NCBI GenBank assembly: GCA_037013495.1
Contig: CM072807.1
Location: forward strand, 27,384,802-27,448,801
Reading direction: 5' to 3'
Source of the DNA: Hippophae tibetana
Taxonomy: Eukaryota; Streptophyta; Magnoliopsida; Rosales; Elaeagnaceae
Length of the DNA: 64,000 nucleotides
The notes beneath the pieces were generated by a model. It searched no databases and was not told the DNA's origin. It saw only the letters and a list, made by a program, of their open reading frames with translations. The position numbers were made by a program, and so were the translations under genes. Below are positions 1-10,364 of this stretch, one piece after another (position 1 is the stretch's first letter; each line of letters starts with the position of its first letter).

Positions 1-3000
1 TACAATTCAATCCAGAAACTTTCGGAAAAGCATACGAACGCATAATTTAAATGGAGTCGAAAAAAATGCATTTAAAACATACCTCTTGCCTTGATCAAAT
101 TTTTTTTTTGAAAAACTTCATCTTCAACCTAGAGGCGGGTCAACCCGACCCGGTTTGACCGTAACGGATACCCGGCCGTATCCTCCTATTCCGGTGACGA
201 AATCCAGCGTTCTTTTTATCAAAATTCTCATAATTCGATTTTCGATTGATTCATGGTCTTAATTTGAAGAAATACCATTATTTTAAATAAAAATTTAATT
301 AATGAATCAAATAAATACCCACGATAAATTGTATTCATTTTATTCATTTGTTTTCAAGTTTACATTCACAGAATCACTCAAACGTAAATATTGAAACAAT
401 TTAATATTTCCATGTGCATAAAAAACAAGGAAAATCAAAAACCCAAAATTTCAATTCCTCGTAAAATAGATCAAAAGAGAGATGTTTCCAAAAATGGCTT
501 CAATACCGAATGTTAGAATACAATTCAATCCAGAAACTTTCGGAAAAGCATACGAACACATAATTTAAATGGAGTCGAAAAAAATGGATTCAAAACATAC
601 CTCTTGCCAGGATCAATTTTTTTTTTTTTGAAAAACTTCAACTTCAACCGCGAGGCGAGTCAACCCAACCCGTTTTGACTTTAGCAGATACCAGACCGTA
701 TCCTGATATTACGGTGACAAAATCCAGCGTTCTTTTTATCAAATTTCTCATAATTCGATTTTCGAGTGATTCATGGTCCTAGTTTGAAGTAAAAACATTA
801 ATTTAAATAAAAATTTAATTAATGAATCAAATAAATACCCACGATAAATTGTATTTATTTTCATCATTTGTTTTCATATTTAAATTCACAGAATCACTCA
901 AACGTAAATATTGAAACAATTTAAAATTTCCATGTGCATAAAAAACAACCAAAATCAAACACCCAAAATTTCAATTCCTCGTGTAATAGATCAAAAGAGA
1001 GATGTTTTCAAAATGGCTCTAATACCAAATGTTAGTATACAATTCAATCCAAACACTTTCGGAAACGCATACAAACGCATAATTTAAATGTAGTGGAAAT
1101 AAAATGGATTGAAAACATACCCCTTTCCTTGATCAATTTTTTTTTTTTGAAAATCTTCATCTTCAACCCAGAGGCGGGTCAACCCGACCCGGTTTGATCG
1201 TAACGGATACCCGGCCGTATCCTCCTATTCCGGTGACGAAATCCAGCGTTCTTTTTATCAAAATTCTCATAATTCGATTTTCGATTGATTCATGGTCTTA
1301 ATTTGAAGTAATACCATTATTTTAAATAAAAATTTAATTAATGAATCAAATAAATACCCACGATAAATTGTATTCATTTTATTCATTTGTTTTCAAGTTT
1401 ACATTCACAGAATCATTCAAACGTAAATATTGAAACAATTTAATATTTCCATGTGCATAAAAAACAAGGAAAATGAAAAACCCAAAATTTCAATTCCTCG
1501 TAAAACAGATCAAAAGAGAGATGTTTCCAAAAATGGCTTCAATACCAAATGTTAGAATACAATTCAATCCAGAAACTTTCGGAAAAGCATACGAACACAT
1601 AATTTAAATGGAGTCGAAAAAAATGGATTGAAAACATTCCTCTTGCCAGGATCAATTTTTTTTTTTGTTGAAAAACTTCAATTTCAACCGCGAGGCGAGT
1701 CAACCCGACCCGTTTTGACCGTAGCAGATACCAGACCGTATCTTCCTATTACGGTGACGAAATCCAGCGTTCTTTTTATCAAAATTCTCATAATCTGATT
1801 TTCGATTGATTTATGGTGTTAATTTGAAGAAATACCATTATTTTAAATAAAAATTTAATTAATGAATCAAATAAATACCCACGATAAATTGTATTTATTT
1901 TCATCATTTGTTTTCAAGTTTAAATTCACAGAATCACTCAAACGTAAATATTGAAACAATTTAAAATTTCCATGTGCATAAAAAACAAGGAAAATCAAAA
2001 ACCCAAAATTTCAAATCCTCGTGTAATAGATCAAAAGAGAGATGTTTTCAAAATGGCTCTAATACCAAATGTTAGTATACAATTCAATCCAAAAACTTTC
2101 GGAAACGCATACAAACGCATAATTTAAATGTAGTGGAAATAAAATGGATTGAAAACATACCCCTTTCCTTGATCAAATTTTTTTTTTTGAAAATCTTCAT
2201 CTTCAACCCAGAGGCGGGTCAACCCGACCCGGTTTGACCGTAACGGATACCCGGCCTTATCCTCCTATTCCGGTGACGAAATCCAGCGTTCTTTTTATCA
2301 AAATTCTCATAATTCGATTTTCGATTGATTCATGGTCTTAATTTGAAGAAATACCATTATTTTAAATAAAAATTTAATTAATGAATCAAATAAATACCCA
2401 CGATAAATTGTATTCATTTTATTCATTTGTTTTCAAGTTTACATTCACAGAATCACTCAAACGTAAATATTGAAACAATTTAATATTTCCATGTGCATAA
2501 AAAACAAGGAAAATCAAAAACCTAAAATTTCAATTCCTCGTAAAACAGATCAAAAGAGAGATGTTTCCAAAAATGGCTTTAATGCCAAATGTTAGAATAC
2601 AATTCAATCCAGAAACTTTCGGAAAAGCATACGAACGCATAATTTAAATGGAGTCGAAAAAAAATGCATTTAAAACATACCTCTTGCCTTGATCAATTTT
2701 TTTTTTTGAAAAACTTCATCTTCAACCCAGAGGCGGGTCAACCCGACCCGGTTTGACCGTAACGGATACCCGGCCTTATCCTCCTATTCCGGTGACGAAA
2801 TCCAGCGTTCTTTTTATCAAAATTCTCATAATTCGATTTTCGATTGATTCATGGTCTTAATTTGAAGAAATACCATTATTTTAAATAAAAATTTAATTAA
2901 TGAATCAAATAAATACCCACGATAAATTGTATTCATTTTATTCATTTGTTTTCAAGTTTACATTCACAGAATCACTCAAACGTAAATATTGAAACAATTT

Positions 3001-3634
3001 AATATTTCCATGTGCATAAAAAACAAGGAAAATCAAAAACCTAAAATTTCAATTCCTCGTAAAACAGATCAAAAGAGAGATGTTTCCAAAAATGGCTTTA
3101 ATGCCAAATGTTAGAATACAATTCAATCCAGAAACTTTCGGAAAAGCATACGAACGCATAATTTAAATGGAGTCGAAAAAAATGCATTTAAAACATACCT
3201 CTTGCCTTGATCAAATTTTTTTTTTGAAAAACTTCATCTTCAACCTAGAGGCGGGTCAACCCGACCCGGTTTGACCGTAACGGATACCCGGCCGTATCCT
3301 CCTATTCCGGTGACGAAATCCAGCGTTCTTTTTATCAAAATTCTCATAATTCGATTTTCGATTGATTCATGGTCTTAATTTGAAGAAATACCATTATTTT
3401 AAATAAAAATTTAATTAATGAATCAAATAAATACCCACGATAAATTGTATTCATTTTATTCATTTGTTTTCAAGTTTACATTCACAGAATCACTCAAACG
3501 TAAATATTGAAACAATTTAATATTTCCATGTGCATAAAAAACAAGGAAAATCAAAAACCCAAAATTTCAATTCCTCGTAAAACAGATCAAAAGAGAGATG
3601 TTTCCAAAAATGGCTTCAATACCGAATGTTAGAA
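1..3634. repeat. Pentamer HOR A-B-C-D-E plus one extra monomer, then A
   Basis: Monomer starts are 1 (A), 519 (B), 1038 (C), 1558 (D), 2078 (E), 2598 (extra, E-like body with A head) and 3117 (A). A carries CCTAGAGGCGGG and a GGAGTCG head. B is Q-class with GGATTCAAAAC. C is P-class with CCAAACACTTTCGG. D is a Q/P hybrid with CATTCCTCTTGCC and CTTCCTATTACGG. E is P-class with CCGGCCTTATCC and usually the tail CTTTAATGCC. The same order recurs in the next block, but the distance from the B at 519 to the B at 3635 is 3,116 bp (six monomers), because of the extra monomer at 2598. Confidence 0.88.
2598..3116. repeat. Extra recombinant monomer (A head, E body)
   Basis: This 519-bp monomer begins like an A monomer: AGAATACAATTC, GAACGCATAA, GGAGTCG, ATGCATTTAAAAC, and GAAAAAC after the T tract. 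From about 2728 it matches E: CCCAGAGG instead of CCTAGAGG, then CCGGCCTTATCC, AAAAACCTAAAA and CTTTAATGCC. The switch lies between the diagnostic bases at 2713 and 2728. The preceding monomer (2078-2597) is also E, so the E body is present twice in a row. A one-monomer unequal crossover explains this and breaks the pentamer period here. Confidence 0.8.
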
Positions 3635-5190
3635 TACAATTCAATCCAGAAACTTTCGGAAAAGCATACGAACACATAATTTAAATGGAGTCGAAAAAAA
3701 TGGATTCAAAACATACCTCTTGCCAGGATCAATTTTTTTTTTTTTGAAAAACTTCAACTTCAACCGCGAGGCGAGTCAACCCGACCCGTTTTGACTGTAG
3801 CAGATACCAGACCGTATCCTGATATTACGGTGACAAAATCCAGCGTTCTTTTTATCAAATTTCTCATAATTCGATTTTCGAGTGATTCATGGTCTTAGTT
3901 TGAAGTAAAAACATTAATTTAAATAAAAATTTAATTAATGAATCAAATAAATACCCACGATAAATTGTATTTATTTTCATCATTTGTTTTCATATTTAAA
4001 TTCACAGAATCACTCAAACGTAAATATTGAAACAATTTAAAATTTCCATGTGCATAAAAAACAACCAAAATCAAACACCCAAAATTTCAATTCCTCGTGT
4101 AATAGATCAAAAGAGAGATGTTTTCAAAATGGCTCTAATACCAAATGTTAGTATACAATTCAATCCAAACACTTTCGGAAACGCATACAAACGCATAATT
4201 TAAATGTAGTGGAAATAAAATGGATTGAAAACATACCCCTTTCCTTGATCAATTTTTTTTTTTTTGAAAATCTTCATCTTCAACCCAGAGGCGGGTCAAC
4301 CCGACCCGGTTTGACCGTAACGGATACCCGGCCGTATCCTCCTATTCCGGTGACGAAATCCAGCGTTCTTTTTATCAAAATTCTCATAATTCGATTTTCG
4401 ATTGATTTATGGTCTTAATTTGAAGTAATACCATTATTTTAAATAAAAATTTAATTAATGAATCAAATAAATACCCACGATAAATTGTATTCATTTTATT
4501 CATTTGTTTTCAAGTTTACATTCACAGAATCACTCAAACGTAAATATTGAAACAATTTAATATTTCCATGTGCATAAAAAACAAGGAAAATGAAAAACCC
4601 AAAATTTCAATTCCTCGTAAAACAGATCAAAAGAGAGATGTTTCCAAAAATGGCTTCAATACCAAATGTTAGAATACAATTCAATCCAGAAACTTTCGGA
4701 AAAGCATACGAACACATAATTTAAATGGAGTCGAAAAAAATGGATTGAAAACATTCCTCTTGCCAGGATCAATTTTTTTTTTGAAAAACTTCAATTTCAA
4801 CCGCGAGGCGAGTCAACCCGACCCGTTTTGACCGTAGCAGATACCAGACCGTATCTTCCTATTACGGTGACGAAATCCAGCGTTCTTTTTATCAAAATTC
4901 TCATAATTTGATTTTCGATTGATTTATGGTGTTAATTTGAAGAAATACCATTATTTTAAATAAAAATTTAATTAATGAATCAAATAAATACCCACGATAA
5001 ATTGTATTTATTTTCATCATTTGTTTTCAAGTTTAAATTCACAGAATCACTCAAACGTAAATATTGAAACAATTTAAAATATTCATGTGCATAAAAAACA
5101 AGGAAAATCAAAAACCCAAAATTTCAATTCCTCGTGTAATAGATCAAAAGAGAGATGTTTTCAAAATGGCTCTAATACCAAATGTTAGTA

Positions 5191-5700
5191 TACAATTCAA
5201 TCCAAAAACTTTCGGAAACGCATACAAACGCATAATTTAAATGTAGTGGAAATAAAATGGATTGAAAACATACCCCTTTCCTTGATCAAATTTTTTTTTT
5301 TGAAAATCTTCATCTTCAACCCAGAGGCGGGTCAACCCGACCCGGTTTGACCGTAACGGATACCCGGCCTTATCCTCCTATTCCGGTGACGAAATCCAGC
5401 GTTTTTTTATCAAAATTCTCATAATTCGATTTTCGATTGATTCATGGTCTTAATTTGAAGAAATACCATTATTTTAAATAAAAATTTAATTAATGAATCA
5501 AATAAATACCCACGATAAATTGTATTCATTTGTTTTCAAGTTTACATTCACAGAATCACTCAAACGTAAATATTGAAACAATTTAATATTTCCATGTGCA
5601 TAAAAAACAAGGAAAATCAAAAACCTAAAATTTCAATTCCTCGTAAAACAGATCAAAAGAGAGATGTTTCCAAAAATGGCTTTAATGCCAAATGTTAGAA
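5191..5700. repeat. Short E monomer with 9-bp slippage deletion
   Basis: This monomer is 510 bp. Near 5522-5540 it reads GTATTCATTTGTTTTC where most P monomers read GTATTCATTTTATTCATTTG. One 9-bp unit of a short direct repeat built on ATTCATTT is missing. A further base is lost at 5401, where GTTCTTTTTATC became GTTTTTTTATC. The copy at 7776-8285 has the same two changes by duplication. The monomer at 40,014 has only the 9-bp deletion. Confidence 0.85.
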
Positions 5701-6219
5701 TACAATTCAATCCAGAAACTTTCGGAAAAGCATACGAACGCATAATTTAAATGGAGTCGAAAAAAAATGCATTTAAAACATACCTCTTGCCTTGATCAAT
5801 TTTTTTTTTTGAAAAACTTCATCTTCAACCTAGAGGCGGGTCAACCCGACCCGGTTTGACCGTAACGGATACCCGGCCGTATCCTCCTATTCCGGTGACG
5901 AAATCCAGCGTTCTTTTTATCAAAATTCTCATAATTCGATTTTCGATTGATTCATGGTCTTAATTTGAAGAAATACCATTATTTTAAATAAAAATTTAAT
6001 TAATGAATCAAATAAATACCCACGATAAATTGTATTCATTTTATTCATTTGTTTTCAAGTTTACATTCACAGAATCACTCAAACGTAAATATTGAAACAA
6101 TTTAATATTTCCATGTGCATAAAAAACAAGGAAAATCAAAAACCCAAAATTTCAATTCCTCGTAAAACAGATCAAAAGAGAGATGTTTCCAAAAATGGCT
6201 TCAATACCGAATGTTAGAA

Positions 6220-6738
6220 TACAATTCAATCCAGAAACTTTCGGAAAAGCATACGAACACATAATTTAAATGGAGTCGAAAAAAATGGATTCAAAACATA
6301 CCTCTTGCCAGGATCAATTTTTTTTTTTTTGAAAAACTTCAACTTCAACCGCGAGGCGAGTCAACCCGACCCGTTTTGACTGTAGCAGATACCAGACCGT
6401 ATCCTGATATTACGGTGACAAAATCCAGCGTTCTTTTTATCAAATTTCTCATAATTCGATTTTCGAGTGATTCATGGTCTTAGTTTGAAGTAAAAACATT
6501 AATTTAAATAAAAATTTAATTAATGAATCAAATAAATACCCACGATAAATTGTATTTATTTTCATCATTTGTTTTCATATTTAAATTCACAGAATCACTC
6601 AAACGTAAATATTGAAACAATTTAAAATTTCCATGTGCATAAAAAACAACCAAAATCAAACACCCAAAATTTCAATTCCTCGTGTAATAGATCAAAAGAG
6701 AGATGTTTTCAAAATGGCTCTAATACCAAATGTTAGTA
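6220..6738. repeat. Representative Q-class monomer (B type)
   Basis: A 519-bp Q monomer for comparison with the P map. Diagnostic segments are GGAGTCGAAAAAAATGG, TTGCCAGGATC, GCGAGGCGAGTC, GACTGTAGCAGATACCAGACC, CTGATATTACGG, GTGACAAAATCC, CAAATTTCTC, CGAGTGATTC, GGTCTTAGTTTG, AAAAACATTAATTTAAAT, CATCATTTGTTTTCATA, ACAACCAAAATCAAACACCC, CGTGTAATAG and GGCTCTAATACC. The T tract is 14 bases. P and Q differ at scattered points along the whole length, so they are old paralogous monomers rather than recent variants. Confidence 0.85.
6717..6736 (-). other. Typical degraded PBS-like / LTR-end-like monomer boundary
   Basis: On the minus strand this reads CTAACA, TT, TGGTATTAGAGC. It differs by one base (T for C) from TGGTATCAGAGC, the initiator-tRNA primer-binding site common in plant LTR elements. 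The same form precedes most P monomers of the array. The boundary before most Q and A monomers is more degraded (CTTCAATACC or CTTTAATGCC on the plus strand). No priming activity is implied for these copies. Confidence 0.55.
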
Positions 6739-6837
6739 TACAATTCAATCCAAACACTTTCGGAAACGCATACAAACGCATAATTTAAATGTAGTGGAAA
6801 TAAAATGGATTGAAAACATACCCCTTTCCTTGATCAA

Positions 6838-6850
6838 TTTTTTTTTTTTT
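6838..6850. repeat. Length-variable T tract (example)
   Basis: Each monomer has a T tract, usually 9 to 16 bases, about 100 bp from its start. Most small differences in monomer length come from it: 9 bases at 4771 and 7356, 13 here, 16 near 24511. Interrupted forms TTTTTTTGTTTTG (9936, 17216) and TTTTTGTTTTTTG (27118, 30239, 40116, 49460 and others) are inherited as stable subfamily markers. On the minus strand it is an A tract. Confidence 0.85.
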
Positions 6851-6878
6851 GAAAATCTTCATCTTCAACCCAGAGGCG

Positions 6879-6901
6879 GGTCAACCCGACCCGGTTTGAC
6901 C
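6879..6901. other. Imperfect dyad GGTCAA...TTGACC in the GC island (example)
   Basis: GGTCAA at 6879-6884 is the inverted complement of TTGACC at 6896-6901. Extending inward there is one mismatch, then two more G-C pairs around a 5-nt loop (GACCC). The element is kept in nearly all P monomers. Q monomers keep a shorter form (GTCAA...TTGAC). It could form a short hairpin or be a protein-recognition dyad. No function is shown. Confidence 0.6.
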
Positions 6902-6906
6902 GTAAC

Positions 6907-6924
6907 GGATACCCGGCCGTATCC
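6907..6924. other. Dyad GGATAC-N6-GTATCC in the GC island (example)
   Basis: GGATAC (6907-6912) and GTATCC (6919-6924) are perfect inverted complements around CCGGCC. The GATAC-N6-GTATC core also survives in Q monomers, with CAGACC or GAGACC as the spacer. The spacer diverges while the arms are kept. It lies 5 bp from the GGTCAA dyad, so each monomer carries two adjacent dyads. Confidence 0.6.
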
Positions 6925-9846
6925 TCCTATTCCGGTGACGAAATCCAGCGTTCTTTTTATCAAAATTCTCATAATTCGATTTTCGATTGATTTATGGTCT
7001 TAATTTGAAGTAATACCATTATTTTAAATAAAAATTTAATTAATGAATCAAATAAATACCCACGATAAATTGTATTCATTTTATTCATTTGTTTTCAAGT
7101 TTACATTCACAGAATCACTCAAACGTAAATATTGAAACAATTTAATATTTCCATGTGCATAAAAAACAAGGAAAATGAAAAACCCAAAATTTCAATTCCT
7201 CGTAAAACAGATCAAAAGAGAGATGTTTCCAAAAATGGCTTCAATACCAAATGTTAGAATACAATTCAATCCAGAAACTTTCGGAAAAGCATACGAACAC
7301 ATAATTTAAATGGAGTCGAAAAAAATGGATTGAAAACATTCCTCTTGCCAGGATCAATTTTTTTTTTGAAAAACTTCAATTTCAACCGCGAGGCGAGTCA
7401 ACCCGACCCGTTTTGACCGTAGCAGATACCAGACCGTATCTTCCTATTACGGTGACGAAATCCAGCGTTCTTTTTATCAAAATTCTCATAATTTGATTTT
7501 CGATTGATTTATGGTGTTAATTTGAAGAAATACCATTATTTTAAATAAAAATTTAATTAATGAATCAAATAAATACCCACGATAAATTGTATTTATTTTC
7601 ATCATTTGTTTTCAAGTTTAAATTCACAGAATCACTCAAACGTAAATATTGAAACAATTTAAAATATTCATGTGCATAAAAAACAAGGAAAATCAAAAAC
7701 CCAAAATTTCAATTCCTCGTGTAATAGATCAAAAGAGAGATGTTTTCAAAATGGCTCTAATACCAAATGTTAGTATACAATTCAATCCAAAAACTTTCGG
7801 AAACGCATACAAACGCATAATTTAAATGTAGTGGAAATAAAATGGATTGAAAACATACCCCTTTCCTTGATCAAATTTTTTTTTTTGAAAATCTTCATCT
7901 TCAACCCAGAGGCGGGTCAACCCGACCCGGTTTGACCGTAACGGATACCCGGCCTTATCCTCCTATTCCGGTGACGAAATCCAGCGTTTTTTTATCAAAA
8001 TTCTCATAATTCGATTTTCGATTGATTCATGGTCTTAATTTGAAGAAATACCATTATTTTAAATAAAAATTTAATTAATGAATCAAATAAATACCCACGA
8101 TAAATTGTATTCATTTGTTTTCAAGTTTACATTCACAGAATCACTCAAACGTAAATATTGAAACAATTTAATATTTCCATGTGCATAAAAAACAAGGAAA
8201 ATCAAAAACCTAAAATTTCAATTCCTCGTAAAACAGATCAAAAGAGAGATGTTTCCAAAAATGGCTTTAATGCCAAATGTTAGAATACAATTCAATCCAG
8301 AAACTTTCGGAAAAGCATACGAACGCATAATTTAAATGGAGTCGAAAAAAAATGCATTTAAAACATACCTCTTGCCTTGATCAATTTTTTTTTTTGAAAA
8401 ACTTCATCTTCAACCTAGAGGCGGGTCAACCCGACCCGGTTTGACCGTAACGGATACCCGGCCGTATCCTCCTATTCCGGTGACGAAATCCAGCGTTCTT
8501 TTTATCAAAATTCTCATAATTCGATTTTCGATTGATTCATGGTCTTAATTTGAAGAAATACCATTATTTTAAATAAAAATTTAATTAATGAATCAAATAA
8601 ATACCCACGATAAATTGTATTCATTTTATTCATTTGTTTTCAAGTTTACATTCACAGAATCACTCAAACGTAAATATTGAAACAATTTAATATTTCCATG
8701 TGCATAAAAAACAAGGAAAATTAAAAACCCAAAATTTCAATTCCTCGTAAAACAGATCAAAAGAGAGATGTTTCCAAAAATGGCTTCAATACCGAATGTT
8801 AGAATACAATTCAATCCAGAAACTTTCGGAAAAGCATACGAACACATAATTTAAATGGAGTCGAAAAAAATGGATTCAAAACATACCTCTTGCCAGGATC
8901 AATTTTTTTTTTTTTGAAAAACTTCAACTTCAACCGCGAGGCGAGTCAACCCGACCCGTTTTGACTGTAGCAGATACCAGACCGTATCCTGATATTACGG
9001 TGACAAAATCCAGCGTTCTTTTTATCAAATTTCTCATAATTCGATTTTCGAGTGATTCATGGTCTTAGTTTGAAGTAAAAACATTAATTTAAATAAAAAT
9101 TTAATTAATGAATCAAATAAATACCCACGATAAATTGTATTTATTTTCATCATTTTGTTTTCATATTTAAATTCACAGAATCACTCAAACGTAAATATTG
9201 AAACAATTTAAAATTTCCATGTGCATAAAAAACAACCAAATCAAACACCCAAAATTTCAATTCCTCGTGTAATAGATCAAAAGAGAGATGTTTTCAAAAT
9301 GGCTCTAATACCAAATGTTAGTATACAATTCAATCCAAACACTTTCGGAAACACATACAAACGCATAATTTAAATGTAGTGGAAATAAAATGGATTGAAA
9401 ACATACCCCTTTCCTTGATCAAATTTTTTTTTTTTTTGAAAATCTTCATCTTCAACCCAGAGGCGGGTCAACCCGACCCGGTTTGACCGCAACGGATACC
9501 CGGCCGTATCCTCCTATTCCGGTGACGAAATCCAGCGTTCTTTTTATCAAAATTCTCATAATTCGATTTTCGATTGATTCATGGTCTTAATTTGAAGTAA
9601 TACCATTATTTTAAATAAAAATTTAATTAATGAATCAAATAAATACCCACGGTAAATTGTATTCATTTTATTCATTTGTTTTCAAGTTTACATTCACAGA
9701 ATCACTCAAACGTAAATATTGAAACAATTTAATATTTCCATGTGCATAAAAAACAAGGAAAATCAAAAACCCAAAATTTCAATTCCTCGTAAAACAGATC
9801 AAAAGAGAGATGTTTCCAAAAATGGCTTCAATACCAAATGTTAGAA

Positions 9847-10364
9847 TACAATTCAATCCAGAAACTTTCGGAAAAGCATACGAACACATAATTTAAATGG
9901 AGTCGAAAAAAATGGATTGAAAACATACCTCTTGCCAGGATCAATTTTTTTGTTTTGAAAAACTTCAACTTCAACCGCGAGGCGAGTCAACCCGACTCGT
10001 TTTGACCGTAGCAGATACCAGACCGTATCCTGATATTACGGTGACAAAATCCAGCGTTCTTTTTATCAAATTTCTCATAATTCGATTTTCGAGTGATTCA
10101 TGGTCTTAGTTTGAAGTAAAAACATTAATTTAAATAAAAATTTAATTAATGAATCAAATAAATACCCACGATAAATTGTATTTATTTTCATCATTTGTTT
10201 TCATATTTAAATTCACAGAATCACTCAAACGTAAATATTGAAACAATTTAAAATTTCCATGTGCATAAAAAACAACCAAAATCAAACACCCAAAATTTCA
10301 ATTCCTCGTGTAATAGATCAAAAGAGAGATGTTTTCAAAATGGCTCTAATACCAAATGTTAGTA
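9847..10364. repeat. Q-class monomer with G-interrupted T tract
   Basis: A 518-bp Q-class monomer. The T tract reads TTTTTTTGTTTTG rather than an uninterrupted run. It also carries GACTCGTTTTGACC in the GC island. Its exact partner is at 17127-17644. A relative at 24934 shares GACTCG but has an uninterrupted T tract. It sits between the C-like monomers at 9324 and 10365. Confidence 0.85.

Larger units (their letters stand above)
6739..7259. repeat. Representative P-class monomer (C type), internal map
   Basis: Use this 521-bp monomer as a map. 6739-6815: head with CCAAACACTTTCGG and GTAGTGGAAATAAAATGG. 6816-6821: ACATAC, whose minus strand reads GTATGT. 6838-6850: a run of 13 T. 6870-6950: GC-rich island with two dyads. 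6941-6964: segment shared by P and Q, centred on CCAGCGTTCTTTTTATC. 6976-7010: CGATTTTCGATTGATT then ATGGTCTTA. 7020-7060: AT-rich stretch containing TTAATTAA. 7105-7259: tail with CACAGAATCACTC, CCATGTGCATAAAAAAC, TTTCAATTCCTCG and GGCTTCAATACC. I recognise no function in the AT-rich half. Confidence 0.85.
3635..8804. repeat. Two tandem copies of a 2,585-bp pentamer HOR
   Basis: Copy 1 has monomer starts 3635 (B), 4154 (C), 4675 (D), 5191 (E), 5701 (A). Copy 2 has 6220 (B), 6739 (C), 7260 (D), 7776 (E), 8286 (A). Every corresponding start is exactly 2,585 bp apart. Private variants are shared: the short T tract of the D monomers (both 516 bp), the 9-bp deletion and GTTTTTTTATC in the E monomers (both 510 bp), and AATATTCATG in the D tails. 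The few differences include AAAATTAAAAACCC at 8718, which is AAAATCAAAAACCC in copy 1. The copies are recent. Confidence 0.93.

Noticed and set aside
4209..4418. Recurring plus-strand open frame of about 69 codons in P monomers (also 6794, 10420, 13021, 15619 and many others)
   Set aside because: It runs through the T tract as poly-Phe, is opened or closed by T-tract length, is missing in many P monomers, and has no recognisable domain. It is a by-product of the repeat.
6707..6716. AAAAGAGAGATG as a polypurine tract of an LTR element
   Set aside because: It lies on the plus strand while the LTR-end and PBS-like motifs are on the minus strand, and it is next to the PBS rather than at a 3' LTR. 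No LTR start could be recognised.
6838..6850. T tract read as the minus-strand poly(A) tail of a retroposon (SINE or LINE)
   Set aside because: It sits inside every monomer at a fixed place, with no target-site duplication and no adjacent SINE or LINE features.
7020..7060. AATAAA-like polyadenylation signals and TATA-like boxes in the AT-rich half
   Set aside because: Such motifs are expected by chance in strongly AT-rich repeat DNA, and no gene is nearby.
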